Source: JAOUEA01 sp035711865 (GTDB lineage: Bacteria > Actinomycetota > UBA4738 > HRBIN12). From it: 15,334 bases of DNA. A model generated the notes under the pieces. It did not search any database. It was not told the DNA's origin and worked only from the letters and a program-made list of their open reading frames with translations. Location: positions 1 to 15,334 of the forward strand of contig DASTBT010000003.1 of NCBI GenBank assembly GCA_035711865.1, given 5' to 3'. Of the stretch, positions 7,119 to 14,350 are shown in pieces. The position numbers and the translations under genes are program-made. The stretch's first letter is position 1. Each line of letters opens with the position of its first letter.

Positions 7119-7706
7119 TCACACCTCGCGGTCGTAGGACTCGATCAGCTCCACGAACATCCGGGTGTTCGCACGGCGTCCGCCGACGTGCAGGTAGAGC
7201 ACGGACGAGCCGTGCTGCCACGCGGCCATGTAGGCCGGCACGTCGTTGTGGCAGCACGCATCGGGCCGGTGGTGGAACGCGACCACACCGCTCGGCACGT
7301 CGGCCGGTGAGATGCGCCGGGACGTGAGGATCTCCTCGTGTGCGTTCTCGGCGAACCACGCGACGTAGGACGCCGCACCCGCGCTGCTGTCGAACGTCAG
7401 CCCGCGGGCGAGCACGCGGGAGAACGCGCCGGTGCCGCCGCCGAACGAACGCTGCTCGCCCGACGAGAAGCCTGCGTCTTCCAACAGGCCTCGGAGCTCC
7501 TCGGGGTGGGTCACCTCGTTCGTCAGGCCATCGACGTCGACCGAGGAGCGGTCGCTCGTCATGCCCGGGAGCGCCGAGGCCGGCAGCACGACCGCTCGGT
7601 CCCCACCGCCTGGCGACCGGCCGTCGGCGGGGGCCGGGTCGGCGGCACACCCGGCGAGCGTGCACAGCGCCAGCACGAGCGCGATCGATGGAGCGGTTCG
7701 AGCCAT
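7119..7706 (-). CDS. unknown lipoprotein
   Basis: The 195-residue protein has a textbook lipoprotein signal: two basic-to-hydrophobic segments ending in LAGC with Cys20. A Pro/Gly/Ser-rich linker follows, then one compact alpha/beta-looking domain with many aromatic residues. A CC pair sits in a histidine-flanked AFHHRPDACCHND stretch near residue 150, and the C-terminus is VELIESYDREV. I do not recognise the family. The pattern of a surface lipoprotein next to a transporter operon is suggestive, but the gene diverges from that operon and shared function is only a guess. AGGTGGGA (complement of 7711-7718) serves as ribosome site for the ATG at 7706. Confidence 0.75.
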   Translation of the reverse strand: MARTAPSIALVLALCTLAGCAADPAPADGRSPGGGDRAVVLPASALPGMTSDRSSVDVDGLTNEVTHPEELRGLLEDAGFSSGEQRSFGGGTGAFSRVLARGLTFDSSAGAASYVAWFAENAHEEILTSRRISPADVPSGVVAFHHRPDACCHNDVPAYMAAWQHGSSVLYLHVGGRRANTRMFVELIESYDREV

Positions 7707-7741
7707 GGGTTCCCACCTGCGAGGCGACGGCCGGCCCTGCC

Positions 7742-7770
7742 TTGCTCCGGCCCGATTCCTGCCGCATGAT
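7742..7770 (+). promoter_or_regulatory. candidate promoter of the polyamine transporter operon
   Basis: TTGCTC (7742-7747) and CATGAT (7765-7770) are 17 bases apart in the 109-base gap between the divergent lipoprotein and potD-like genes. Each hexamer is a partial match to the sigma-70-type consensus (three and four of six). It would give a leader of about 38 bases. This is weak by itself. Confidence 0.3.
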
Positions 7771-7815
7771 ACGGCCCGTCACCCGGCGCCCGCAGACGAG
7801 GGGGAAAGAACGGCC

Positions 7816-8988
7816 ATGACGCAAAAGCGCTTCACCAGACCGGTCGGCAGGCGCGACTTCCTGCGATACGCGGGGGCGACGGGCATGGCCGTGAGCATGG
7901 CGGGCGTGCTCGCGGCGTGCAGAGAGGCCGAGGAGCCCTCGACCGGCTCCCAGGGCTCGGCCCAGCCGTCGTTCCCGCCGATCGAGGAGGAGCCGGGCGG
8001 GCTGCAGGTCTTCGACTGGTCCGGGTACGGCAACGGGGACTACTACCCGAAGGAGGAGAAGAAGTTCCTCTGGGGGCAGTACGCCAAAGCCACGGGTGAC
8101 ACGCCGGAGTTCTCGCTGTTCGAGAACGACGACTCCGCGTACACGAAGGTCGTCGCCGGCGCCCGGTACGACGTCGCCCACCCCTGCGGCTACCGCTACG
8201 GCGATTGGGTCGACCTCGAGGTGCTCCAGCCGTGGGACACCTCGCTGATCCCGAACTTCTCCTCGCTGAACCCCAAGCTCATGACGGCCGGGCAGTTCGA
8301 CGGCCAGCAGTACTTCGTGCCGCTCGACTGGGGCTTCATCGCGCCGCTCGTGAACCTCGATCACGTCGACGGCGGCGACGAGTCGTTCGGCGTGCTGTTC
8401 GACGAGCGGTACAAGGGCAAGATCTCCTGGATCGACACGCTGAACATGATGGTCGTGGCGGGGTACTTCCTCGGCATCGAGAACCCGTGGGAGATGACCG
8501 ACGAGGAGCTGACCGAGGTCCGCGACTTCCTGATCTCGAAGAAGGGCCTGGTGCGCTTCTACTGGAACCAGTCCTACGACTTCTGGCTCGCGTTCAAGAA
8601 GGGCGAGGTGTGGGCCGGCTATTCGTGGCCCGACACCGTCGGCTACGCGGACGCCGCCGGCATGAACTACCTCTACATGAAGCCGAAGGAGGGGCGCATC
8701 TCGTGGGTCTGCGGGCTCGGGCTGTTCGCGGACTCCCAGAACTACCGGCACGCGCACGAGTACGTGGACTCGTGGGCGAGCAAGGAGGCGGCGGAGTTCC
8801 TGCTCGCCTACTACTACTACGGCCACACGAACACCGAGGCCGACCTCTCGGTCGTTCCCGACGGCGTGCGGGAAGCCCTCGGGCTCGACGATCCGACCGT
8901 GCTCGACGAGCCGAACGCACACCCCGAGACGCGCATCCCGCGGCGCAGCGTGTACCAGCAGTACTGGAGCGAGGTGCAGGCGGCCTGA
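7816..8988 (+). CDS. potD: spermidine/putrescine-type ABC transporter substrate-binding protein (Tat lipoprotein)
   Basis: The 390-residue protein begins with a twin-arginine signal (GRRDFLRYAG, Arg12-Arg13) that ends in the lipobox VLAAC at Cys35, so it appears to be exported folded by Tat and then lipid-anchored. The mature domain follows the PotD/PotF fold: LQVFDWSGYGNGDYY near 56-70, DVAHPCGYRYGDWVDLEVLQPWD around 118-140, and a conserved aromatic-rich C-terminal lobe (AEFLLAYYYYGHTN). PotD-like proteins bind polyamines through such aromatic and acidic residues, but related proteins bind other compounds, so the ligand is uncertain. ATG at 7816 is preferred since GAGGGGG precedes it and the signal peptide starts there; the frame stays open far upstream without meaning. 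The two permease genes follow after 26 bases. Confidence 0.88.
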   Translation: MTQKRFTRPVGRRDFLRYAGATGMAVSMAGVLAACREAEEPSTGSQGSAQPSFPPIEEEPGGLQVFDWSGYGNGDYYPKEEKKFLWGQYAKATGDTPEFSLFENDDSAYTKVVAGARYDVAHPCGYRYGDWVDLEVLQPWDTSLIPNFSSLNPKLMTAGQFDGQQYFVPLDWGFIAPLVNLDHVDGGDESFGVLFDERYKGKISWIDTLNMMVVAGYFLGIENPWEMTDEELTEVRDFLISKKGLVRFYWNQSYDFWLAFKKGEVWAGYSWPDTVGYADAAGMNYLYMKPKEGRISWVCGLGLFADSQNYRHAHEYVDSWASKEAAEFLLAYYYYGHTNTEADLSVVPDGVREALGLDDPTVLDEPNAHPETRIPRRSVYQQYWSEVQAA

Positions 8989-9014
8989 GCTCGCCACCGA
9001 GGCGGGCGTAGCGC

Positions 9015-9914
9015 ATGGCGGCGACCCGCGAGGTGACGACCGCCGACCGGGGGTGGCGTCGACGCGAGCGGCGCGCCTCGGCGGGCCTGCTCGCTGGCCC
9101 GCTGCTCTGGCTGCTGCTGTTCTTCGTGATCCCGGTCGGGTTCGTCGCCGCCTACAGCGTCGGGGCGGTCGGGCTCTTCCCGACCGACACCGGCGTGGTC
9201 TCCCTCTCGAGCTGGGAGCGACTGCTCACCGGCGGCTCGGTGTACATGGGCCTGTTCTGGAAGTCGATCCGCATGTCGCTCACGGTCTCGGCGGTCGTGG
9301 TGCTCGTGGCCTACCCGGTCGGGTACTTCCTGGCGTTGTGCGTCGGCCGGCGGAAGTACGTGCTGGTGCTGCTGATCATCGCGCCGTTCCTGACGAGCTA
9401 CCTGCTACGCGTGCTCGCATGGAAGGTGATCCTCGGCGACGCCGGGGTGATCAACTCGTTCCTCGAGTGGGTGGGCGTCATCGATCGGCCGATCGAGTGG
9501 CTCCTGTACAGCCAGTTCACCGTGATGCTGGTGCTCGCCTACATCTGGGTGCCGTTCGTGGCCCTGCCCGTGTTCGTCAGCCTGAACAACCTCGACCCCA
9601 GCCTGCTCGAGGCAGCGGGCGACCTCGGCGCGAGCCGTTGGCGCACGTTCGTCCGGGTCACGCTGCCGCTCAGCCTCTCGGGCGTGTTCGCGGCGTTCCT
9701 GTTCGTGTTCATCCCGACGATCGGGGAGTTCGTGACGCCGCTGCTCGTGGGCGGCACGAGCGGGTACATGTACGGCAACGCGGTGCAGGACCTGTTCACG
9801 CGCGGTCTGGACTGGCAGACCGGCTCCACCCTCGCGCTGTTCCTGCTCGCGGTCGTGGCGCTGCTGATGGCGGTGTTCGGACGGTTCCTCCGGCTGCGGG
9901 AGATCGCCACGTGA
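9015..9914 (+). CDS. potB: spermidine/putrescine-type ABC transporter permease 1 (PotB-like)
   Basis: The 299-residue membrane protein has about six hydrophobic segments (near 23-54, 82-111, 114-140, 164-190, 217-245, 272-296). The cytoplasmic EAA loop that docks the ATPase is clear: EAAGDLGASRWRTFVRVTLP starting at Glu199. This is the type I importer permease pattern of PotB. It forms the channel together with the PotC-like partner and receives substrate from the upstream lipoprotein. A purine-rich GAGGCGGG lies about ten bases before the ATG. Its TGA overlaps the GTG of the next gene (GTGA), ensuring matched synthesis of the two channel halves. Confidence 0.9.
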   Translation: MAATREVTTADRGWRRRERRASAGLLAGPLLWLLLFFVIPVGFVAAYSVGAVGLFPTDTGVVSLSSWERLLTGGSVYMGLFWKSIRMSLTVSAVVVLVAYPVGYFLALCVGRRKYVLVLLIIAPFLTSYLLRVLAWKVILGDAGVINSFLEWVGVIDRPIEWLLYSQFTVMLVLAYIWVPFVALPVFVSLNNLDPSLLEAAGDLGASRWRTFVRVTLPLSLSGVFAAFLFVFIPTIGEFVTPLLVGGTSGYMYGNAVQDLFTRGLDWQTGSTLALFLLAVVALLMAVFGRFLRLREIAT

Positions 9915-10762
9915 CCGAGGTCGCCACCTCACCGGGCGCGCGCCGCTCGCTCGGGCTGTTCTTCGGGTTGCTGGTGCTGTTCCTCTATGCGCCGATCGTG
10001 ATCCTCGCGGTGTTCTCCTTCAACGACGGCGACGTGAGCTTCCCGCTCGCCGGGTTCACGCTCGACTGGTACCGGCGGTTCTTCACGAACCCCGAGATCC
10101 TGCGGTCGCTCGAGCGGAGCGCGATCGTCGCGACCGTCTCGAGCGTGATCGCGGTGTGCCTGGGGACGGCGGCATCGTTCGCCCTGCTGCGACGCCGGTT
10201 CGTCGGGAAGTCGGCGGTCTCCGCGCTCCTCTTCTCGCCGCTGGTCGTGCCCTACGTCGTCTTCGGCATCGCGCTGCTCGTGATCTTCACGGCCGTCGAC
10301 ACGTTCCTCACCGAGACGACCGGCTCCTACATCGGGCTGGGACTGCATGCGGTGGTGATCGGGCACGTGGTGGTCTCGCTGCCCTACACGGTGCTCACGA
10401 CCATGCCCCTGCTCGAGCGGCTGAGCGTGGACCTCGAAGAGGCGGCGAAGGATCTCGGGGCGAGCCCGTCGCAGGCGTTCCGGCGCGTGACCCTCCCGCT
10501 CCTGATGCCGGCCCTGGTGTCGTCGTTCCTCGTGGCGTTCACGCTCTCGTTCGACGAATTCGCGATCGCCTCGTTCCTGGCGGGGGAGTCGCCGACGTGG
10601 CCGGTGTACCTGTTCGCACAGCTTCGGGTGCCGAGCCAGCTGCCGCAGCTCCTGGCCGTCTCGTCGGTGGTGCTGGCGGTCTCGGTCGGCGTGGTGGTCG
10701 CCGCGGAGGTCGGCCGCTCCGCCGCTGAGCGCCGGTATGCGACCGGTTCCGCTCCTTCCTGA
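9911..10762 (+). CDS. potC: spermidine/putrescine-type ABC transporter permease 2 (PotC-like)
   Basis: The 283-residue protein carries six membrane segments (near 13-37, 69-93, 102-126, 143-165, 199-223, 240-265) and the EAA loop EAAKDLGASPSQAFRRVTLP from Glu177. The FSFNDG after the first segment and the DEFAIASFL in segment five are typical of PotC. The start is the GTG that overlaps the potB stop; an ATG is not available nearby in frame. No gene for the matching ABC ATPase (PotA) follows: the next gene encodes an unrelated AAA-type ATPase with its own promoter. Confidence 0.9.
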   Translation: MTEVATSPGARRSLGLFFGLLVLFLYAPIVILAVFSFNDGDVSFPLAGFTLDWYRRFFTNPEILRSLERSAIVATVSSVIAVCLGTAASFALLRRRFVGKSAVSALLFSPLVVPYVVFGIALLVIFTAVDTFLTETTGSYIGLGLHAVVIGHVVVSLPYTVLTTMPLLERLSVDLEEAAKDLGASPSQAFRRVTLPLLMPALVSSFLVAFTLSFDEFAIASFLAGESPTWPVYLFAQLRVPSQLPQLLAVSSVVLAVSVGVVVAAEVGRSAAERRYATGSAPS

Positions 10763-10784
10763 AGTTCGCAGACCTTCTCGATAG

Positions 10785-10819
10785 TTGAGAACTCCTGAGA
10801 ACAACGGTAGGATCCGGGT
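10785..10819 (+). promoter_or_regulatory. promoter of the AAA ATPase gene with tandem repeat, possibly leaderless
   Basis: TTGAGA (10785-10790), a 17-base spacer and TAGGAT (10808-10813) form a good sigma-70-type promoter (five of six and four of six consensus bases). Transcription would begin about 6-7 bases later, at or next to the GTG at 10820, giving a leaderless mRNA. The direct repeat TGAGAAC occurs at 10786-10792 and 10796-10802, exactly ten bases apart, so both copies face the same side of the helix across the -35 and spacer. The AGGA at 10809-10812 might instead act as a Shine-Dalgarno. Confidence 0.55.
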
Positions 10820-11992
10820 GTGGATCCTCGGCTCAACCCGTACACGCCCAACGCCGGGGCCAAACCGCCCGCTCTGGTCGGGCGTGACGACGAACTCGAG
10901 GCGTTCGAGATCCTGCTCGCCCGGCTGCAACGGGGCCGAGCCGAGCAGTCGCTGCTCGTGACGGGCCTGCGGGGCGTCGGCAAGACCGTGCTGCTGGGCG
11001 CGTTCCAGGAACGGGCGATCGCCGCGGGCTGGGTCTCGGTCGAGACCGAGATCACGAGGACCACCCGGTTCACCGACCGCATGGCGCACCTCACCAAGCG
11101 GGCGCTCCTCGAGATCGCGCCCAGGGAGCGTTGGAAGGAGCGAGCGCGCAGGGCGGGGCGCATCCTGCAGTCCTTCTCGCTCACCGTCTCCACCGAGGGA
11201 TCGGTCACGGGCAGCCTCGACCTCGAGCCCCTCGCCGGCCGGGCCGACAGTGGCGACCTCGGCGAGGACCTGACCGACGTGCTGGTGGCGCTCGGGGAGG
11301 CGGCCGAGGAGCACGAGCGCGGTGTGGTCCTGCTGATGGACGAGATCCAGTTCCTCGACGAGGAGCCGTTCGAGGCGCTGATCGCCGCCCTGCACAAGAC
11401 GGTGCAGCGTCAGCTGCCCATCACGCTGGTGGGGGCCGGGCTGCCGCAGCTGGCGCGCCTGGCCGGCGAGGCGAAGTCGTACGCCGAGCGGCTCTTCCGC
11501 TTCCCGAGGCTCGGTCCCCTCGACGACCGTGCGGCCGAGGACGCGCTGGTGGACCCGGCGCGCGAGCTCGAGGTCGAGATCGAACCGCGCGCGGTCCGCA
11601 CCGTGCTCGAGTACACCCAGGGATACCCGTACTTCATCCAGGAGTACGGCCGGGTGCTCTGGGATCGGGCCGAACGGTCGCCGATCGGCGCGATCGAGGC
11701 GGTCGAGGCCCAGGCGATCGTCGAGGCGAAGCTCGACGACGATTTCTTCGGAACCCGGCTCGAGCGAGCCACGGGGGCCGAGCTCACCTACCTGCGAGCG
11801 CTGGCGGAGCTCGGCGGGGAGCCGCAGCGCGCGAGCGCCGTCGCCGAGCGGCTCGGTCGGCCGGTCTCACGGGTCGCCGAGACCCGGGCCCGACTGATCG
11901 ACAAGGGCCTGCTCTTCGCGCCGAAGCGGGGACTGACAGCCTTCACGGTGCCGCAGTTCGACCGGTTCCTGCGGCGCACCTCGCCCCGTTGA
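10820..11992 (+). CDS. AAA/STAND-like ATP-binding protein with C-terminal winged helix
   Basis: The 390-residue protein opens with NPYTPNAGAKPPALVGRDDEL, a start I associate with a common actinobacterial ATPase family of unknown role. Walker A is GLRGVGKT (49-56); Walker B is VVLLMDEIQFLDE (169-181), with Asp174-Glu175. ITLVGAGLP (201-209) occupies the sensor-1 strand. The C-terminal 60-70 residues look like a winged helix (ELTYLRALAELGGEPQRASAVAERLGR onward). This arrangement recalls Orc1/Cdc6-like and AAA_16 (STAND) ATPases, which act as nucleotide switches binding DNA or partners. No ABC signature (LSGGQ) is present, so it is not the missing PotA. The GTG start fits the promoter position and the family-like N-terminus. 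Only four bases separate its stop from the convergent small gene. Confidence 0.8.
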   Translation: MDPRLNPYTPNAGAKPPALVGRDDELEAFEILLARLQRGRAEQSLLVTGLRGVGKTVLLGAFQERAIAAGWVSVETEITRTTRFTDRMAHLTKRALLEIAPRERWKERARRAGRILQSFSLTVSTEGSVTGSLDLEPLAGRADSGDLGEDLTDVLVALGEAAEEHERGVVLLMDEIQFLDEEPFEALIAALHKTVQRQLPITLVGAGLPQLARLAGEAKSYAERLFRFPRLGPLDDRAAEDALVDPARELEVEIEPRAVRTVLEYTQGYPYFIQEYGRVLWDRAERSPIGAIEAVEAQAIVEAKLDDDFFGTRLERATGAELTYLRALAELGGEPQRASAVAERLGRPVSRVAETRARLIDKGLLFAPKRGLTAFTVPQFDRFLRRTSPR

Positions 11993-11996
11993 TCGC

Positions 11997-12317
11997 TCAG
12001 TACTTCCCGAAGAGGTCGCTCTTCTCGTCGAAGAAGCCGCCCGCGGGCCGCGCGTGCGCGTGCCAGTGGTCGGGGATACGCCGACGCTCGGGGTCGACGT
12101 AGTACCCCTCGTCGCCGTAGCGCTGGGCGGCGACGCGTTCGAGGTGGGCGAGCAGGCGCGCCTCGCGCTCGGGCTCCGGAAGGCCGTGCGTGCGCCAGAC
12201 GACCATCGGTGTACGACAGACGATGCATTCGGCGATCCAGCAGTCCTCGTCCTCGTGCAGCCAGTCGGTGATGCGGTCCGCGGTGCAGAGCAGACACTCC
12301 TCGATCGGCTCAGGCAC
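11997..12317 (-). CDS. small zinc-ribbon-like protein, function unknown
   Basis: The 106-residue product has paired cysteines, Cys8-x2-Cys11 and Cys31-x2-Cys34, plus Cys26, separated by an acidic, Trp-rich stretch (DWLHEDEDCW). This spacing suggests a small zinc-binding ribbon. The second half carries a charged helix (EPEREARLLAHLERVAAQRYG) and a His/Pro-rich WHAHARP tail. I do not recognise a named family. The GTG start is supported by GAGGAGG six bases upstream (complement of 12324-12330) and by its eight-base overlap with the end of the DUF192 gene. It is the last gene of a three-gene minus-strand operon. Confidence 0.7.
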   Translation of the reverse strand: MPEPIEECLLCTADRITDWLHEDEDCWIAECIVCRTPMVVWRTHGLPEPEREARLLAHLERVAAQRYGDEGYYVDPERRRIPDHWHAHARPAGGFFDEKSDLFGKY

Positions 12318-12786
12318 GACCGGCCTCCTCGAGCTCGGCGCGGTCGCCGACGCCGATGCCGAACCGGTCGAAGTACCCGGCGTTCGCCTCGATCGCCAGC
12401 ACGTAGGCGGCGTCGGCCCCGTAGGTCGGGCAGGGGTCGCTCGTGCACGGCTCCATCTCCTGGACCGTCACGATCGTGCCCGACACGTCGACGAACGCGA
12501 TCGAGAGGGGGATCAGGGTGTCCTTCATCCAGAAGCTGCCCATGGTCGGCTCGTCGTACACGAAGGCCATCCCCTCGTGCTCGCCGAGGTGCTCCACACC
12601 CATCAGCCCCCGTGCGCGTTCGAGGTCGGAGTCCGCGATGCGAACGTCGAGCTGCGCGGTCCCCCCCGACGAGGTCGTGAACGACACGCCGTGACCGGCT
12701 TCACCCGGCTGCGCGGGCGCCTCCTGCGTGTCGCAGGCGGCGGCCATCAGACCGAGACACGTCACCGCGACGATCGTCGTCCGCAC
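12310..12786 (-). CDS. DUF192 family lipoprotein
   Basis: The 158-residue protein has a lipoprotein signal ending at Cys18 (MAAAC; the -3 residue is Ala, slightly unusual) and a mature domain with the DUF192 core: ERARGLMGVEHLGEHEGMAF, then MGSFWMKDTLIPLSIAFVD, and later AYVLAIEANAGYFDRFGI. Family members are small secreted beta proteins of unknown function. Two cysteines in CTSDPCP might form a disulfide outside the cell. The GTG start gives a signal peptide of normal length; its ribosome site is weak. It follows the cupin gene by 24 bases and overlaps the small CxxC gene by eight. Confidence 0.85.
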   Translation of the reverse strand: MRTTIVAVTCLGLMAAACDTQEAPAQPGEAGHGVSFTTSSGGTAQLDVRIADSDLERARGLMGVEHLGEHEGMAFVYDEPTMGSFWMKDTLIPLSIAFVDVSGTIVTVQEMEPCTSDPCPTYGADAAYVLAIEANAGYFDRFGIGVGDRAELEEAGRA

Positions 12787-12810
12787 CGTTCCATCGTGCC
12801 ACGTGCGCCC

Positions 12811-13182
12811 TCAGAAGCCCTCGTCGAGCGGTTCGGCGTCGACGGGCCCGTCGAAGATGCTCACGAACAGGCAGGGTTCGTCGTCGGCGGGGGCGTGGAG
12901 CATCGCCTCGCCCGGCCCGAAATGGCAGTACGCACCCGGTCCGACGATCCGGCCGTTGACGGCCAGCCGTCCCTCGAGCACCACGATCGTCTGCGAGGCG
13001 GTGTGCCGATGCGTGCGGGTCTTCAGGCCGGCCGGGTAGCGGATCAGGTAGTGCTCGGCTCCCGAGACGGGGTCCTGGTGAAGCAGCCTGACGCCGATGT
13101 CGCGGTCGTAGATCTCGAGTCGCGACGGGCGGGTGTCGGCCGCGGCCAGGGCGTCCACGATGATGGCTCGGCCCGGTTCCAT
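12811..13182 (-). CDS. single-domain cupin protein
   Basis: The 123-residue protein is one small beta-barrel cupin. The first metal motif reads THRHTASQTIVVLEG, giving His58 and His60, with Gln64 where many cupins carry a metal-binding Glu; the second motif contributes His96 in AMLHAPADDEP. GRLAVNGRIVGPGAYCHFGPG lies between them. Similar stand-alone cupins include ChrR-like sensors and small dioxygenase- or isomerase-like enzymes; the function here cannot be chosen. The ATG at 13182 is preferred although its ribosome site is weak; a GTG farther upstream would add eight residues. It is the first gene of the minus-strand operon and diverges from the aldo/keto reductase. Confidence 0.75.
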   Translation of the reverse strand: MEPGRAIIVDALAAADTRPSRLEIYDRDIGVRLLHQDPVSGAEHYLIRYPAGLKTRTHRHTASQTIVVLEGRLAVNGRIVGPGAYCHFGPGEAMLHAPADDEPCLFVSIFDGPVDAEPLDEGF

Positions 13183-13250
13183 GCGCGCGGACCATGAAAG
13201 CACAGCGGGACGATGTCCACCGACGGCGCCGCCGCTCGCGGGTCGACCTG

Positions 13251-13264
13251 GAACGATATCGTCC
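13251..13264. promoter_or_regulatory. palindrome in the cupin / aldo-keto reductase divergent gap
   Basis: ACGATATCGT (13253-13262) is a perfect ten-base palindrome, with one further symmetric pair at 13251/13264. It lies in the 110-base gap between divergent genes, about 30 bases before the aldo/keto reductase start. Such a site could bind a dimeric regulator of both genes. No clear -35/-10 pair was found around it. Confidence 0.3.
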
Positions 13265-13292
13265 GACTCGTCCTCGAGAGGTGGGAGCGCCC

Positions 13293-14258
13293 ATGTTGAA
13301 GAGAAGGTTGGGTTCGCAGGGACCGGAGCTGTCCGCGATCGGCTACGGAGCGTGGGAAGCGGGCATGGGGTCGGAGTGGGGTGTGGCCCCTCCGCAGGAG
13401 CAGATCCTCTCGGCCATCCGGCGAGCGCTCGACGTCGGCATCGACTGGATCGACACGGCCGAGCGCTACGGGGAGGGACGGTCCGAGGAGCTGGTGGGTC
13501 GAGCGGTGAACGGTCGACGCGACGATGTGCTGATCGCGACGAAGGTGGCACCTGCACCGTGGGGGTCGGGCTTCAGGCCCGACGAGGTCGCCGGCGCCTG
13601 CCGACGCAGCCTCGGTCGCCTCGGCACCGATCGCATCGATCTCTATCAGCTCCATTGGCCCGACGACACCGGCGTTCCGATCGAGGAGACGTGGGGGGCG
13701 ATGGCGGGCCTCGTCGAGGAGGGGCTCGTCCGGTTGCTGGGCGTGTCGAACTTCGACCGCGAGCTGATCGAGCGGTGCGAGGCGATCCGGCACGTGGACT
13801 CGGCGCAGCAGGAGTTCTCCATGGTGTCGTTGTCCGAGCGGGAGCTGATCCGTTGGTGTGGCGAAGTCGGCACGGGCGTCGTGACGTACGCACCCCTCGG
13901 GTACGGCATGCTGAGCGGCGCGATCACGATGGACACCACGTTCGAGGAAGGGGACCATCGTGCTCCCGGCGGTGACACCTGGTCCGAGCTCTTCGTGCCC
14001 GAGCAGCGTGAGCGCGCCCTCGCCCTGGTCGACGCGATGCGACCCGTCGCCGAGCGACTGGGTGTGACACCGGCCCAGCTGGCGCTCGCGTGGAACGTCA
14101 TGCAGCCGGGCGTCACGTCGGCGATCGCGGGGAGCCGCGATCCCGATCACGTGGACATGAACGCCGCCGCTGGCGACATCGAGCTCGATGCGGAGACCCT
14201 CGCCGAGCTCGATGCCCTGCTGACGCTGGGGCCGACGATCGTCGTCGACGAAGACTGA
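13293..14258 (+). CDS. aldo/keto reductase
   Basis: The 321-residue protein is a TIM-barrel NADPH-dependent aldo/keto reductase. The catalytic tetrad is complete: Asp54 and Tyr59 in WIDTAERYG, Lys84 in IATKVAP, and His121 in LYQLHWPD. GVSNF and the late AIAGSRDPDHVDMNAAA stretch fit the cofactor-binding end of the family. The substrate is unknown; sugars, aldehydes or ketones are typical. GGGAG (13283-13287) lies five bases before the ATG, which also matches the conserved first strand (LKRRLGSQG). It diverges from the cupin gene, so a shared control region is possible. Confidence 0.93.
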   Translation: MLKRRLGSQGPELSAIGYGAWEAGMGSEWGVAPPQEQILSAIRRALDVGIDWIDTAERYGEGRSEELVGRAVNGRRDDVLIATKVAPAPWGSGFRPDEVAGACRRSLGRLGTDRIDLYQLHWPDDTGVPIEETWGAMAGLVEEGLVRLLGVSNFDRELIERCEAIRHVDSAQQEFSMVSLSERELIRWCGEVGTGVVTYAPLGYGMLSGAITMDTTFEEGDHRAPGGDTWSELFVPEQRERALALVDAMRPVAERLGVTPAQLALAWNVMQPGVTSAIAGSRDPDHVDMNAAAGDIELDAETLAELDALLTLGPTIVVDED

Positions 14259-14301
14259 CGGGCTCTGTCGGCTACCGGGCAAGTTGGACCGTTTCGCACG
14301 A

Positions 14302-14350
14302 GGGATGGGTGGGTAGAAGTGCCCGCAGACCCGCGCTCTTCGCCCATCCC
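14302..14350. repeat. inverted repeat downstream of the aldo/keto reductase gene
   Basis: GGGATGGG (14302-14309) is a perfect inverted repeat of CCCATCCC (14343-14350), and the pairing extends inward by about three more bases including G-T pairs. The 33-base interior contains GGGT and ACCC, which can form an inner stem. It starts 43 bases after the stop codon. It may be a terminator-like structure or part of a small RNA; nothing else in 14259-14403 was recognised. Confidence 0.35.

Noticed and set aside
6760..8997. A 745-codon minus-strand open frame crossing potD and DUF2461 genes
   Set aside because: It runs antisense through three well-supported genes and has low-complexity basic composition, as expected from GC-rich shadows.
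9929..11395. A 488-codon minus-strand open frame across potC and the AAA ATPase
   Set aside because: Antisense shadow; the composition is dominated by Glu, Arg, His and Gln and it spans a promoter and two real genes.
10820..11992. The AAA ATPase as the missing PotA
   Set aside because: There is no LSGGQ signature or Q-loop pattern; the Walker motifs and winged helix fit AAA/STAND proteins instead.
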